NCBI GenBank assembly: GCA_016165875.1
Contig: JABBOT010000005.1
Location: forward strand, 5,489,186-5,553,185
Reading direction: 5' to 3'
Origin: Acanthopleura granulata
Lineage: Eukaryota; Mollusca; Polyplacophora; Chitonida; Chitonidae
DNA length: 64,000 bases
Part shown: positions 42,286 through 55,086 of the stretch, one piece after another
Position numbering within the stretch: the stretch's first letter is position 1
Layout: every line of letters starts with the position of its first letter
Notes under the pieces: generated by a model
Told to the model about the DNA's origin: nothing
The model's database searches: none
The model's input: the letters and a program-made list of their open reading frames with translations, nothing else
Translations under genes and position numbers: made by a program

Positions 42286-42709
42286 AGAGTGAGAGTGTGA
42301 GAAGTTCATATTGAGTGTATGAGAAGTTCATATTGAGTGTATGGGTAGTTCATATTGAGTGTATGGGAAGTTCATATTGAGTTCATATTGTATGTATGAG
42401 AAGTTCATATTGAGTGTATGGGAAGTTCATATTGAGTGTATGGGTAGTTCATATTGAGTGTATGGGAAGTTCATATTGAGTGTATGAGAAGTTCATATTG
42501 AGTGTATGGGAAGTTCATATTGAGTGTATGGGAAGTTCATATTGAGTTCATATTGTGTGTATGAGAAGTTCATATTGAGTGTATGGGAAGTTCATATTGA
42601 GTGTATGGGTAGTTCATATTGAGTGTATGAGAAGTTCATATTGAGTGTGTGGGAAGTTCATATTGAGTGTATGAGAAGTTCATATTGAGTGTATGAGAAG
42701 ATCATATTG
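42286..42709 (+). repeat. 22-bp minisatellite, about 19 copies
   Basis: The unit is AGTTCATATTGAGTGTATGGGA with GGGA/GAGA/GGGT variants. Two places carry an extra GTTCATATTGTATGTATGAG-type partial unit. Confidence 0.95.
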
Positions 42710-43034
42710 CTAAATATGAAGATATATTTTGAAGACGTAGTTCTAAATCCATTCGTAAAATATTTGGATATTTGTAGTTGATATATAGCTGATGTCATTG
42801 GCGTTGTAAGACAAGTAAATCTTTGGGGAAAATATCTGAAGTGAAATGCAATTTCAGGTGTTGGACATTTGAGTTTGGTTATTCCCGAAATTTAGCTTAA
42901 AGGAAGAGGCAACAAGTAATGAGCATTAATGCTACAAGTCGTAAAAACTGCTCTATTTTCCTTATCCAAGTGCAAACTTTTAAATGATTGAAATTTTGTG
43001 GAAAACATTAAATAATTTGTGTGTCTAGCTGGTT

Positions 43035-44800
43035 TCACAAAAGCAACCACATTCAGGATTATGGTCCTTTAGTTTGACATATATACCCACTGAACCACTG
43101 CTCCGTTCCATCAAGCTCAGGGTGGGCCAGGACTATTCCAGACCAATGCTCGTGGAGAACGGAGAGACACGGGGCAGCGTCTTGTCCTCAACTCTGTTTA
43201 ATATTACTATCAATGACCTTCCCAGTGTCCTGTCATCTAAACTGAAATGTACTCTATTAGCAAATGACAAAGCCATGTGGTGTATTTCAAGGAATCTTAA
43301 GTTCTGTACCAAATATATCCAGCAGTGTATGGATGATATTGCTGTGTAGAGCTTTAAATGGGATCTCTGTTCTCGTCTGTCAAAACGGAAGTGAGTTATA
43401 TTTACCAGGAGAACCATAAAGTATGTTGTGATTACCTTAAATAATTCTCAAGTCATACTTTCTTCCTCCTTCAGATATCCCGGGGTAGTGCACGGCTTAT
43501 TTAGTCTAAGCATATTGACTACATGATAACGAAATGCAAGAAAGCCATCTGTTTGATGAGGAGTGTCTCTGGGCGAGAATGGGTTGCTGACAGACACTGC
43601 TGCTGTTATTGTATCATTCCCTCATCCGCTCAAGGCTAGATTACTCTGGTGAGGCTTACGACTCGGCCCGTGTCAGCCTTAAGTCTAAGCTTGATGCAAT
43701 GCCGTATCCGGCGCTACGGATCTGCACAGGCTAAATGCGGACGTCCCCACTCAATGCCATGCAGGTATTTTGCCAAGAATGGCCCCTGCACATCCTCAGA
43801 TGACAGCGCACTATCGGGTTCTCGCTTAGACTTAGTTCTCGCACCTTCCTACTATGACGGCTTGTATAACACCCTTCCTAACACATCATTATCATTCAGA
43901 GTTCCAGTCAAATAGCCGCTCTCCCTCTATGTGAGGATTTAAACATACAGCCTTCCTCTGTTCGAAACTTTCCACCACGAAACCTGGTTTTCCTACATAA
44001 CTCCACTGACCTCTATTCTAACACTAACAAGTCTGATAACTCAGATATCTCCTTATTATGCGCTAAAGACCATATCTAGTCAAACTGGTCACAGTACCTG
44101 CAAGTTTACAATAACACATCTAAATGTTCTAACACCAATGTGCCGGGGGCGTCATGTTGTGTGCCAGAAATTAAAAAGAAGCAAGTCCTTTAGGCTCTCT
44201 GACTCTCTAGCTGTGTTCACTGCGGAACTCATTGAAATTATTTGTGATGGAACTGAGGCAAACACGGGCTGTTATTTTACTGACTCTTTCTTCTTTACAG
44301 CCTCTGATGAATTTTTCGTGGAACAAGCCCTCTACGGGCATTTTTGAAATACTCTACCTATTCACCACACTTGATTACCGTGGCGTCCCTGTATCCTTTG
44401 ATTGAGTGCCTGCTCACATCGGTATTCCTGGTAATGAGCAGGCTGACCAGTTGGCTAAACAAGCTCTTATGTTTTCTCACTATTCCCTTGGTGCTAACCA
44501 ATTAGCCAAGTGGAAGACAAATAGATATGTTGCAGGGCAAATGGGATAATTCCGACAAAGGGAGATTTCTCCATGAACGCAACCCAATGGTTACCTTACA
44601 CTATGAAGTGCTAGTATTTCGACTCCCATTCGGTCACCTACCAACCATGATACAGAATTTTGCGAGGAATGTTTCCTGGAGGACAGTATCCAACACCTCA
44701 TGTTTCGTTGTGTACGCCATACATATTCCCGATGCAAGGGTACCACTATCGGAGAGGGAAAATGATAAAACAATGTCTTATTCAACTCTCAGATAGCGAT
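43035..44800 (+). pseudogene. LINE (I-superfamily, Nimb-like) 3' end: RT, RNase H and CCHC
   Basis: Frames broken by stops and shifts read, in order: RT core (RPMLVENGETRGSVLSSTLF then NITINDL, normally GVPQGSVLSPLLFN-type), a decayed catalytic box LANDKA where YADD is expected, RT thumb-like text (SKHIDYM, AICLMRSVSG), an RNase H N-terminal piece (VFTAELIEI, 44213-44239), the RNase H motif HIGIPGNEQADQLAKQAL (44391-44470) with a stop replacing the expected Trp just before VPAH, and a CCHC knuckle C-x2-C-x7-H-x4-C starting at 44661. RT followed by RNase H and a C-terminal knuckle is the layout of I-superfamily LINEs. The 5' part is absent, so this is a truncated, inactive insertion. Confidence 0.85.
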
Positions 44801-46050
44801 AGGCCTTACAGAAGATCAAACAAAGAAACACGGAGACACTTGAATTAGTTCAATACATTTATGTGAACAATATAGACAAATAGTACAACTGACAATGATA
44901 TACAAAACAATACAAATAATTAAAAAATATATAGTTTCTCACTGATGACCGCGTCCAAATCCAATGGAGTACTCCGGCTTCCAAGGGCAAGTCAGATGAC
45001 GTAAATATAGAATCCACAGCCCTTGGTAATTCTCAAATGTAAGGATGACAGTCCTGTAAGTGACAAACAGCAGAAGGAACTGCACGCCGACGATGGTAGA
45101 TATCCAACTTCCCGACAAGGTGCAACTTTGCTGGGCGGACTGGTTCACAGTAGAGTCTGTGATGCCGAGCTGGCGTTATATGTTTCCCCCCCCCCCCCCG
45201 GAAATATGCACAAAGTTATTTCAGGGTAAACTGGGATGATATGTAAGTAATCTCACAAAGAAACAATGAGCGATACAAGCTACAAAAGAACATCTCAAAG
45301 TAAATATCAAGTCGCGAAACATTATCTCACAAAGTGCTACGTACAGACAAATGGAGTACAAATTGACGTATATCGAATTGCACGAAAGCCGATATCTCCA
45401 TATCCCACAAAATCATTCTAAGTGGACGAAAGTAAATGTGCTCGTAAGTGGACATAAGTAAAATGGCTGTGAGCCTTAAAACTTCGTCGCTCCTATTTGT
45501 AGACTTTGGCTTGATCGTAAACATGCTTATAATACGAGTACATCTTTCCAGAATTCCACTCTATGTACTGAACTCCAGTTTAGGCTATAACGTGCACAGA
45601 GTGAAAAATGTAGGCCAGACACAGACTCTGTTAGCCCAAAAACAAATAAAAAATAATAAAAAGTACAATACAACATTTTAAAGACAGGGTTCGTAGCACT
45701 TCTCCGTTGAAGAAAAGATAACTGCACAGAATCTTTACAATCACTGAATACAAAATATATTTTTACAACCGTGACAAGGGATAATGTACATATACAAAGA
45801 AATATACATATACAAATATAAATTAAACTCTTTATAGCATATCAGCCACTATAAATTATGCTTACCAGCAAAATGTACAATCTCCAGAGCATAAGCCTGT
45901 AAAGTCAAAAAATAATGGCGCTTTCATCTTAAATTACATTAATAACACTGAATTATTGTGATAAGTACATTCAATATGACATCTATATACAATTGCCATT
46001 ATAAGATGATGTTAAACAATCCCTAAAGGATTTCAAGGATCACGATATGT
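44801..46050. other. No gene recognised
   Basis: This is AT-rich noncoding sequence between the LINE and the LTR-type element. A run of about 13 C occurs at 45187-45200. No LTR could be identified by eye. Confidence 0.4.
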
Positions 46051-48165
46051 ATACCGTGTATACAATGACACTACTTATCACAACTAATAATTATGTAATG
46101 CCATTATTCCGCATGTACAGCAAAACTTTGTGTTTGTAGACATAATTCTGTAGGGAAGTTGTTTAATGGGTACAGCATTTTCTACATCTATATCGTGCAC
46201 TGCGGTATTAGTACAACCTGATACATCATAACATATGTCAGCAACTTACAAATATCCTGTCTCTGACTTTTAGAAAGATGACCTCACGCTTCATCTAAAT
46301 TATTCTATACACCTGAGTTATCCAACTTAGGATCTAACAATTCCACTTGAATGCTACCGGGCTCATTACATGTAGTAGATAAATCATACTCTCCTTTACA
46401 CGGTTTAATACTGTGCTGGGCTGACTTGCTTCACGGGAATGGTACTTCTTCAACATATTAATCTGATGCACTCTTTCAGTTTTCCTATGATTGGGTGTGC
46501 TAATAATGTAGTTAACAAGGTTGACTATCTTCACCACCTGATATGGTCGGCTGAATTTGGCCTTAGGTGGTTCCTGAGGCGGGGGAATAAAAGTAAAACT
46601 CTGTCTCCAGGAGATAAACTTCTTGGATTAACCTTTCATTTTAGCCTTTTCATTTTATGAGGGAGCTCGAGCTATCTCCCTGTCACGAAATTGTGAAACA
46701 TAATCTAACAAGTTTCCTTCTGTTTCCTGGGCCAAGATACACGCCTTCATCAAAGCTAAAGGACCTCTGACCTTATAACCATACACCAACTCAAATGAAC
46801 TAAACACAATGGACTCATTCGAAGTATCCCTGGTGGCAAACAATACAAATAGGATCCTCTTGTCCCAATCTTCTGGGATTTCCATACAATAACCTCAGAC
46901 AGCATTCTTCATAGTTTGATGGTATCTCTTCAAAGCACGTTGAGACTGAGGGTGGTAAGCTGTGTATTTAAATCTCTTAATCCCCAGCTGATACATAACT
47001 TCCTGAAATAGGCCAGACATAAAATTTGACCCCTGGTCCGATTGTATTTCCTTTGGTAAACCATACCTGGTGAAAAAGTGTAACAGACCATTAACTACCT
47101 GAGGAGTAGTTATCTGTTTCAGTGGGATAGCTTCAGGATATCTAGTAGCTGTATCCATAATAGTCAAAAGATACTTGTATCCCGACATAGTTCTAGGTAA
47201 AGGGGCAACACAATCAACAAGTACCTTACAAGTTCACCAAAAGCAATAATAAGAATTAATGGTGCAGGCCTCACACCATGTTGTGGTTTTCCTACCAGTT
47301 GGCAGGTGCCACGTCTTAAAGAAATTAACCACATCCTTATGAATCCTAGGCCAGTAAAAATGGCGAGTGATCTTACTTTCCGTCCTGCTAATTCCTAAAT
47401 GTCCATCTATTGGAATCTCGTGAGCCATTGTAAGTACTGTCTGTCTATAGCTCGGAGGTAAGACAACTTGGTTAAAAATTGCTTAATCATCATTAGGTGA
47501 TACACGGGGAGATCTGTGCTTTCTCATCAACAGTTCACCCTTCATGTAGTATCCATCAGGTACATCAGCTATTTCCTCCACAGATAAAGGAGACTTACTT
47601 TAACTCCCTTAATTCAGGGTCTAACTGTTGTTGTCTAACCACCGAAGATCGAGACAACACAGGACTGTCTAACTCCTGACCATCCTCTACACCATCAATA
47701 TCATTAAAAAAAGTTGCTGCCAAATTATTATTACTAGCTGAATCTTCAATAGTAATAGAAGAATTGTCTTCTCGCTCTCTAGCCCTTTTCTGTGACCTGG
47801 TAACCACTAGCTGAATCTTCAATAGTAATAGAAGAATTGTCTTCTCGCTCTCTAGCCCTTTTCTGTGACCTGGTAACCACGTTAGAGGGGAGGTATGCCT
47901 TGAAATTTCTCCTGTAGGTCTTCTGTGTTTTCATCCAAACCCGGAACACTACAGACATGAGGACACACCTTGACTTTCTCTCCTGCTAAGTTATTACCTA
48001 GCAAAAAGGAAATACCTTCCATAGGCAAAGTATTAACAACACGTACAGTTAATAAATCAGTAAACAAATCAGAAGTTTGTGTATCATCCAGTAATGGAAC
48101 AGAAACAAAATTTCCATTAATACCCTGGATCAAAACATGACTGTTGGCATCAACATGTCTATCCG
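46050..48165 (-). pseudogene. Ty3-type retrotransposon fragment with PR-IN-RT order (Gmr1-like)
   Basis: On the minus strand, from 48165 downward: the C-terminal part of an aspartic protease domain (47882-48165, with MEGISFLLGNNLAGEKV); a linker (47600-47822, ending in DPELRELK); integrase zinc-binding region (47234-47428, HLGISRTESK...HFYWPRIHKD); integrase core (46895-47215); IN C-terminal GPY/F-like region (46334-46885); then, after a frameshift, a linker HLSKSQRQDI and an RT N-terminal segment HDIDVENAVPIKQLPYR (46149-46214). Integrase before RT is the order of Gmr1-like Ty3 elements. The catalytic Glu of the core is Lys (ALKRYHQ), and the zinc cysteines of FKTCHxC are lost. The RT palm and everything beyond it are missing. 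The element is dead and cut at 48165 by repeat copy B. Confidence 0.85.
47733..47878 (-). repeat. 73-bp perfect or near-perfect tandem duplication
   Basis: The 73 bp starting ACTAGCTGAATCTTCAATAG (47733) repeat directly from 47806. Because 73 is not a multiple of three, this shifts the frame of the retroelement between protease and integrase. Confidence 0.95.
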
Positions 48166-49689
48166 GTTATAATTTATAAGGAATGGAAGTATTCCGTCTC
48201 CAAGATAATAGTTTGTGGAATTTCCGTTTATCGGTTGTCAAAATTTTATTATCCGTTTCTCTAAAAGACCGGAAAAGACGAAATAAAATGGCCACAGAAT
48301 ACATATGTCCATCTATGAAGTCATTCTAATCTGTGTATCTTATACATTGTCAGATATGACATAACATTATCCTATCATTATGTAGTGATAATAATCATGA
48401 GAGTGGAGGACAAACAGAGGAGTCCAGGTCACCAGATTGGGTTCTTTGGATATCAGAGACAGATAGCCGTTTTATCTAGCCAATAGATAAGGAATAAAGC
48501 ACTTGTGCGAGATTGGGTTAGAACATGCTCACTGTAGCGGTAAGATAAGAGACTACAATGTGCAATTGGTGTATGTCACATAGTGGATTTGCTGATGTAA
48601 AGTTAACATGGTTAAGGCCATGCAACCATGCATGCTATATTCTGACAGATTTTAGGCGTACACTTGATCGAGTTGCCTAACTCAACAGATATCTAACTCG
48701 AATAAAACTGTTCGCTAGTTGGATTAGTGAATCCCATAATTAAAATAGTCGGCGTTCATCATGTTCTGTTCTGATGTTCAGCTTTCCAGAAATTATTGCT
48801 TTGACACGATATAGATTAATAATAATTTGTTTTGCTTTTTTTTTTTTTTACAGATTTAGTCATGGATTTTGTAATTAAATGGGATTAAAAACTAATGACA
48901 TGTACTGTCGACGGTTAGCGATATTTAAACTTACAAAAGAGAATCACCATGAAAATGTCTATTAAGTAAAATGATAACAGTTCTTTATGGATGGGATGTG
49001 GAACATTTTCCATAGCCTTGCTGGCTCAACCATCTCAGATGCACGTTAGATATCTGTGACAGTTCGTGTTGCAGTTGGAATCTATATCCCGCTAATCCGG
49101 CTGTAACCTTCCCACTGGTGTATTACACATATTTGAAAAAGGCCCTGTTTTTTTCCGCGCATTGTGTAAACCTCAAAATAATTACAGTGAATAGTTCTGA
49201 CAGGCATTAAGGCGGTGGATCCCCATGAAAAAGTTAAACATATTTAACGGAGTTTTAATCATTGTTTACAAATCTGCCTTTTTACAAGATGTGCTGCCTT
49301 GAACAGAACCTCAAGAAACGCCAAGAATTACCAATCTCGACTCCTGCCCAGTAGTGTTTGTATAAAAAGGAGAGTGCTAATCTCGCGGCATACCTATTAC
49401 TAAAGAGCAATAATTACGATGCACAATCAGATTCTCGACAATAGGTTAGCTGCTTGATATGTCGATTTTCCTGGCTGCCAACTCTCATGAGAACGTTTCT
49501 ATTGTGAAGATGTCGATAAAATCCATATTTACAGTAACGCCTCCTGTGTATACCTCTAATGAGGTTCTGTTTGTAAATGGAAATGATGGAGAGTAAGCTC
49601 TTTGTTGAAAGCTGATTTGGAACGGATATCATTATGAATACATTACAGAATGTCAAAGAGCATGTCCAAATGGAACATCGACTTTGGAA

Positions 49690-50420
49690 TGGAAAAGTTT
49701 CACCGCTATTATCGGTATTTATGTTATATTCAATACCGAGTCAACAGAAAGACGAACGACTTCGCTGCATGTCAATGTTCTGTTACTTAGTTGCAAAGAA
49801 TTCTTGTTTGCAGATGACGGGAAAGTTGACAAGATCCTTCTATTTACTACAGCTGACAACCTTACTCTGCTGTGCCATAATGTGCACTGTGGCGGAACGT
49901 TTTATACATCGCCAGCAATTTTTGACCAGGTTTACAAAATCCATGGTCTAGTCGCTGATAAGACGACAACGCACGTACGAAAGAATGCTGATGCTGATCC
50001 TGGTAGCAGCAGAGCAGTTGAAACTCTTGTTCCAACCAATGACGATACAGGCCGACTTTGAGAAAGCATTTCACAAAAGGCTGTTTCTTTCACTTCACCC
50101 ATGGCGTAACTGTCAGAAGAATGGTCTGCAGAGATTGTACCAGAGTGATGAAAAGGTACAAAAGGTTGTCCGCAGGGCCACAGTACTGCCACTTACACCA
50201 GTGGAACAGGTGTGGATGAATACCATAGGGGATGAATCTCTACTGCGTCGAGTTACAGATTCAGTTGATTAGGTAACTGAGTATTTGATTCAGGGAGGAT
50301 GGTCGAAAGAAGTTTGGAACCACCGTCAAACCCATGGGCCAAGGACCGATAACAACGTTGAAGGGGGTCACTATCGAATGAATGCCCTCGTAGGGAAACC
50401 CTATCCAATGGGGTTGTGAT
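49690..50420 (+). pseudogene. MULE (Mutator-like) transposase relic
   Basis: Two frames carry the parts in order: EFLFADDGKVDKILLFTTAD, then GGTFYTSPAIFDQVYKIHG (about 49880-49950), a frameshift, IQADFEKAFHKRL (about 50055-50095), NGLQRLYQSDEKVQKVVRRA, a stop near 50270, and WNHRQTHGPRTDNNVEGGHYRMN (about 50317-50385). These follow the MULE pattern of the animal FLYWCH-associated type: DGTF...P.LF.QLYTIHG, then TDFE.A, then WN...RT.N..E..H.R.N. The first catalytic Asp (DGTF) is Gly here, so with the frameshift and stop it is inactive. It is missing from copy C. Confidence 0.75.
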
Positions 50421-52469
50421 ATACGATTATCCCTTCAAGGTGTGTGTTGGGTCAAGTTGCTTGTATGAAATCTGGCGACGAGCCGTGTGGCTGTAACCAA
50501 TGAAATCAATCTTGTTTTATTTATCTTGCAAGAGATTCAAAGTATAACGTGGTAGATCGATCATGGCTGAGTTATAAAGTCACCACCCAACTGTTGATAA
50601 GATAAATCAAATAAAGTGAAGAATGTAAATACTTAACTAGTTGTAAGCCTAAAAAACAACGCTTTTATTAGATAAAACAGAACTCGTGTGTGCCGCACCA
50701 ACCACATCACAACACTGGCAACTTAATATTTCTGAAGAACTTCTCTTGTTAAATGATTAAGAACTAAAATGAAAGAACAGACGTATTTATGCAGAATACG
50801 CACAAGTTCTTTCTTTCACCATGAAAGTGTTCTGTATATCGTGAACTGCCCGTGTTCAACCTGCGCTAAAAACAATGGGCATACCTTGAGAGATGAAAAG
50901 TATTTTGAGGAGGAGAATAATTTTTTTTAGGAATTTCTCGCGAAAAAAAGCAATTTATTTTTGTGGCTTACTAGGGTGATAGCAAAAGATCTTAAAGATG
51001 AGTTCATATCAAGTTTATAAACCCATTCAGCCAATATCTCGAAAACCATTGCCTCCTTTATGGCGATTGACAGCTGCAGTATGCCTATGTGACACCTTAA
51101 TCTCCGCAAAAGTTGACACTTCAACATTGCAAGTTGTTCGGGTGTCTCATGTTATTGCTTTAGGGATATTTTTCTGCGCTAAAAGCTAGACATTGGTTTT
51201 GGTCACCTTTCTGTTTACAATCCCCAAAGGCTGTCCGATAATACACTGCAAAGAGGTTGTCTGAGTTTGTGGTAAAACAAAGAACATCGACCAGTATTTG
51301 CAATGGGAAACATTTTGCTGCACCGTTCAATACCAGCTAAACTGATCTGGTTCATACCTTTTGGTTAGGATATTAACTAATAATGCATTTGCAAGGGCCC
51401 TCAACTGCGAACATTAGTAAATATGACTACATATTATACATGTCAGTATCCCGATTAACCCATAAAAGGAGTTTGAATAAGATCTGCTAAGAGGCCTGGG
51501 TCACTGTTGCCGGCACCACTGCTTTGGGACGATATTCTCCTGACCTTCAACTGACATCTTTTCTTTCGGTTCCGAAAGCATAAGGTAAATAGACGTGTGC
51601 TATTAGTGGATGTTCCTCGTTATATCGGAGTTGATAAAGAGGCTTGTTCTCAAATGTGTGTAAGTACATATTCCGTGATGACTGTAACCTCAAACCATGA
51701 ACCAAACATGCATGTATGGTTCAGGGTTATTTTCGCGTTAGATCTGAGCGTTATAAATCCGTATAACAAACGTTAGCATTGCGGCAGGCAACTTGTGCTT
51801 CACACTGAAAAAGAAACCTATTTTATGGCTGTGAATTGTTTGGTAACCTGTTCATGTAACAATATTGTCATTATCCTTATTCTCGGATGTCATAGATCAT
51901 TATTCCTTAGAGCCAACGACTTTGCACTGGCGGCCATTGCTTCACATTTCCTGATTTTATGATACATCACAAGAATGTCTCTTTTTCACATGAACTGACG
52001 TTAAATTGTCGATCGCTCTCAATTGAGTTATGTATATTTTAATCAAAGTGCGAGATGCAATGCTGCTCTTCATTACCTTGCTTTAGTGGTGTATTCAACA
52101 CATGCCAGTAAGCCCCGTTGTATACAATGGAATTTCTTTTGGTTTATTTTTGGGACGTTTTGCTTACAAGCTGACGACCAAAGGACTTGGTCACAGGCAC
52201 CATACCAAAGTAGTGTTTAAACACAATTATTCTAGTGTTCGGGGCGTGATATGCTCATTTGATCCGTATTTGTATCTTGCCAAATCTACATCAGGTTTGA
52301 CGCTGTTGTTTCTTTTGTTAAGGGAAACGCGAATTCTTACAAGGCCTCGGTCACACGCCACCTTGGCGTTTGCGTTTATTTTCTATACGTGTGCAAATGA
52401 GAGTTCCACAACGCTGTGGAACTTCTTATACATTACATATCCAACAGAGCAAGCCGTAGTTTCCCATCA

Positions 52470-52545
52470 TAATGAAATCCGCTGTCGTATAAATAAAATA
52501 TTCTTGAGTACCGCCTAAAACTTCGATTAAATAAATAAATAAATC
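52470..52545 (+). mobile_element. SINE V-type tail fragment in copy B
   Basis: CGCTGTCGTATAAATAAAAT, then ATTCTTGAGTACCGCCTAAA and (AAAT)n. The same fragment lies at the matching place in copy C (62874-62960), so it was inserted before B and C separated. Confidence 0.8.
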
Positions 52546-53057
52546 ATTGGCAACATATGGATAGTCTGCTTCCTTGGAACGCCATTTTGGACACTACGCC
52601 ATACTTAGTCACATAACACTGCAACCAGGCCAACTAGTTACCGATATAAGGGTCTTCATTCCAGAATCTACCGTGTAGGAGACAGCAAATCTATCCACCT
52701 TACCAATGCAGCCGGTACATAACAACTGTCTGGAATCAGATAGTGGTGTAAGAGCATACTAGTGTACAGGCCGGATGATTCCTTCAGTTAAGACATAAAA
52801 TTATTATGGACGGAAATTATTGTTACCAGATGTCGATGTTTACGTTGTGCATAAATTTATTGGGTTATTGACAGCAACATGCCAGCCTTGCTTAAACAAA
52901 CGGCATATCTATACTGGGGATACCTGTATATTTATACCTGGATTACGTAATTCTATGTGCCTATATATACAAATCGTCTCATATCTCTTTTTTCATTTGG
53001 ATGTAGTTCCAAATGTGATGTCTAATGTCCCGTGTTCGATTTGTAATTCCGGTATTA

Positions 53058-55086
53058 TAATAATTTATTTGATTGGTGTTTTACGCCGTATTCAAGAATA
53101 TTTCACTTAGGTGACGGTGGCCAGCATTATGGTGGGAGGAAACCGGGCAGAGCCGGGCGGAAACCCACGATCACGATCAGGTTGCTGGCAGACCTTCCCA
53201 CGTACGGCCGGAGAGGAAGCCAGCATGAGCTGGTCTCGAACTCAAAGCGACCGGATTGGTGGGAGTCTAGTCTATAATAATAATGAACATAACACATATA
53301 TCTGTTAAGGCCTATATACATGGACAATAACGCACAGCATTACAATGACATGATGTTGTATATCATTCCTCATCGACATTAGATGTGTTTCAAAATCCAG
53401 TTAAAGTGTCGTCCGATTTTCGAAAAACACTTCTCAACCGGAAAAAGAGGGATCAGTTAGGATGCTATAAAGGCATTTATAGTTCTATTCTGAACACTAA
53501 TATACTATCCCATGTAAACTTGTTTTCTCCTTAGTGCGAAAGTTCAATGATCGAGGATGGGGCTCTATTGCCGAACCCTCACCCTTCAAACAAATCAGAT
53601 AAATTCATGATGGTAGACATAAGGAAAGAAAAATAAAATTTTCCGCAATTACAAACTCCAAAACAAGTATGAAGAGGATTTCATATGCAATGGATATTTA
53701 GAGTAGAAAGATAACATCTGGAAAAGGCAGCGGTCGTAAATTCCACTTAGGCCTTAATGATATCCTGGTGCAACCTGACACCCTTCATATGGGGTTCTAA
53801 ACTAAACCCTACTAATAAGGTTCTATATGGAACCTTACGGGGTGCCACTACAGAGGCAAGACATGGAACCAGTAAGGCTTTAATGGGCGCACCTTCTTTT
53901 CTATGTGTAAAGGCCACTCTATACATTTGATCGCAATACCCGAAAACAGCCATTTTCCGCGAAATTTCACTTTCTTCAGTTTCCTTTTCATATGGGGTGC
54001 TAAACTAAAACCTAATAATAAGGTTCTATGTGGACTCTTAAAGGTGCCACTATAGAGGCAAGACGTGGAGTCATAAGTTATACGGTGACCATGAACTTGC
54101 ATATTCTGCTGAAACTTGCCTATATTAGATTTTTCACTTGCATCACAGCACAACAAATACTGTATGCGTGGAAGAATTCTTGATTTATTTACTTCGCAGC
54201 TTTTTCAGTCAGTCAAGCAGCGAGTTATTTCATTAGTACCTTCGGCAATACAAATGATGAGCTAGAGTCTGCCGTGCACATGGGGTTATTTTGACATGTC
54301 TGGAAATCTTTTCTCTTCCAGTCAAACTGGGCTTTAATCTTAAGGGTATTATCACCAACTACGCTTGTCACGTGGAATTTATAAATATACCCCCTGCAAA
54401 GATGTGTTCGTCAGGCCGATTTTGCTGAAATGAAAAACTGAATACAACTACACGCCAGTTAGCTACTCGCTAGTTAAAATCCAGAATCGACTGGTTGACA
54501 CAACATTATGATAAGCAATATGTTGCGTGGCCTAAAACTGAGGAATCCGTTGTATCTGTTTATTAGATCCAACATACTAGCATGGGTATGTCCTCTTAAG
54601 GCATCAAAACTGGTACATGGAGTATGTATAAATAGAATTACCAAATATTTACATCCATTCAAAAAGCACCAGAATCAATGAAGTTTACAATGATACATTT
54701 ATACATCCAAACATATTGTAAATCACCACTTAATCATAATAATGAAGCGATTTAAACTTACAAAAATAATGACTTCAAATTCAAAAATAGATTTTGACAG
54801 AGTTACATTTTAACAGCGTTTTCCATCCAAGACATGGGTTTACGCAGAACGCCAAAAGGTTTTCTGTTTGCAAATAAATACCAAAGGTTTATGCGATTTT
54901 CACAAATGCCATGAAGAAGTACATACGAAGCAGACATAAAGCAGTCAGAAAGTTTTAATCTGAAATTTAATCTTTTCGCCCAAATTAATCATTTGTTTCC
55001 TTGTCACTTACTTGCGTTGTTATATGCCAAAGGTCTTGTACATGATGCATAACAGTTGTACAATATTTATAGCCAAATAATATAGA
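53058..55086 (-). repeat. 2-kb repeat unit, copy 2 (inverted copy of 36874-38880)
   Basis: This is the reverse complement of copy 1 including the SINE end. It carries about 30 bp more than copy 1 near 53540-53575 (TCAATGATCGAGGATGGGGC region). Its SINE end lies directly against repeat copy B. Confidence 0.9.
53062..53275 (-). mobile_element. SINE family 1, 5' truncated, reverse orientation
   Basis: TTTGATTGGTGTTTTACGCC, then TATTCAAGAATATTTCACTT, the body reverse complement, and the truncation point GGTGGGAGTC. It starts at the same body position as the SINE at 38655 but differs at roughly 10% of sites. Confidence 0.85.

Larger units (their letters stand above)
48166..53057 (+). repeat. Large repeat family, copy B
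   Basis: It begins sharply at GGTTATAATTTATAAGGAAT and runs collinear with copy C (56899 onward): 48166-49730 matches 56899-58445, 50510-50980 matches 59335-59850, 51185-51900 matches 60552-61930, and 52470-53040 matches 62874-63850. Identity is about 80-88% by eye. The stretch 49730-50470 is present only in B and contains a transposase relic. The right edge is cut by the inverted 2-kb repeat at 53058. Confidence 0.85.
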
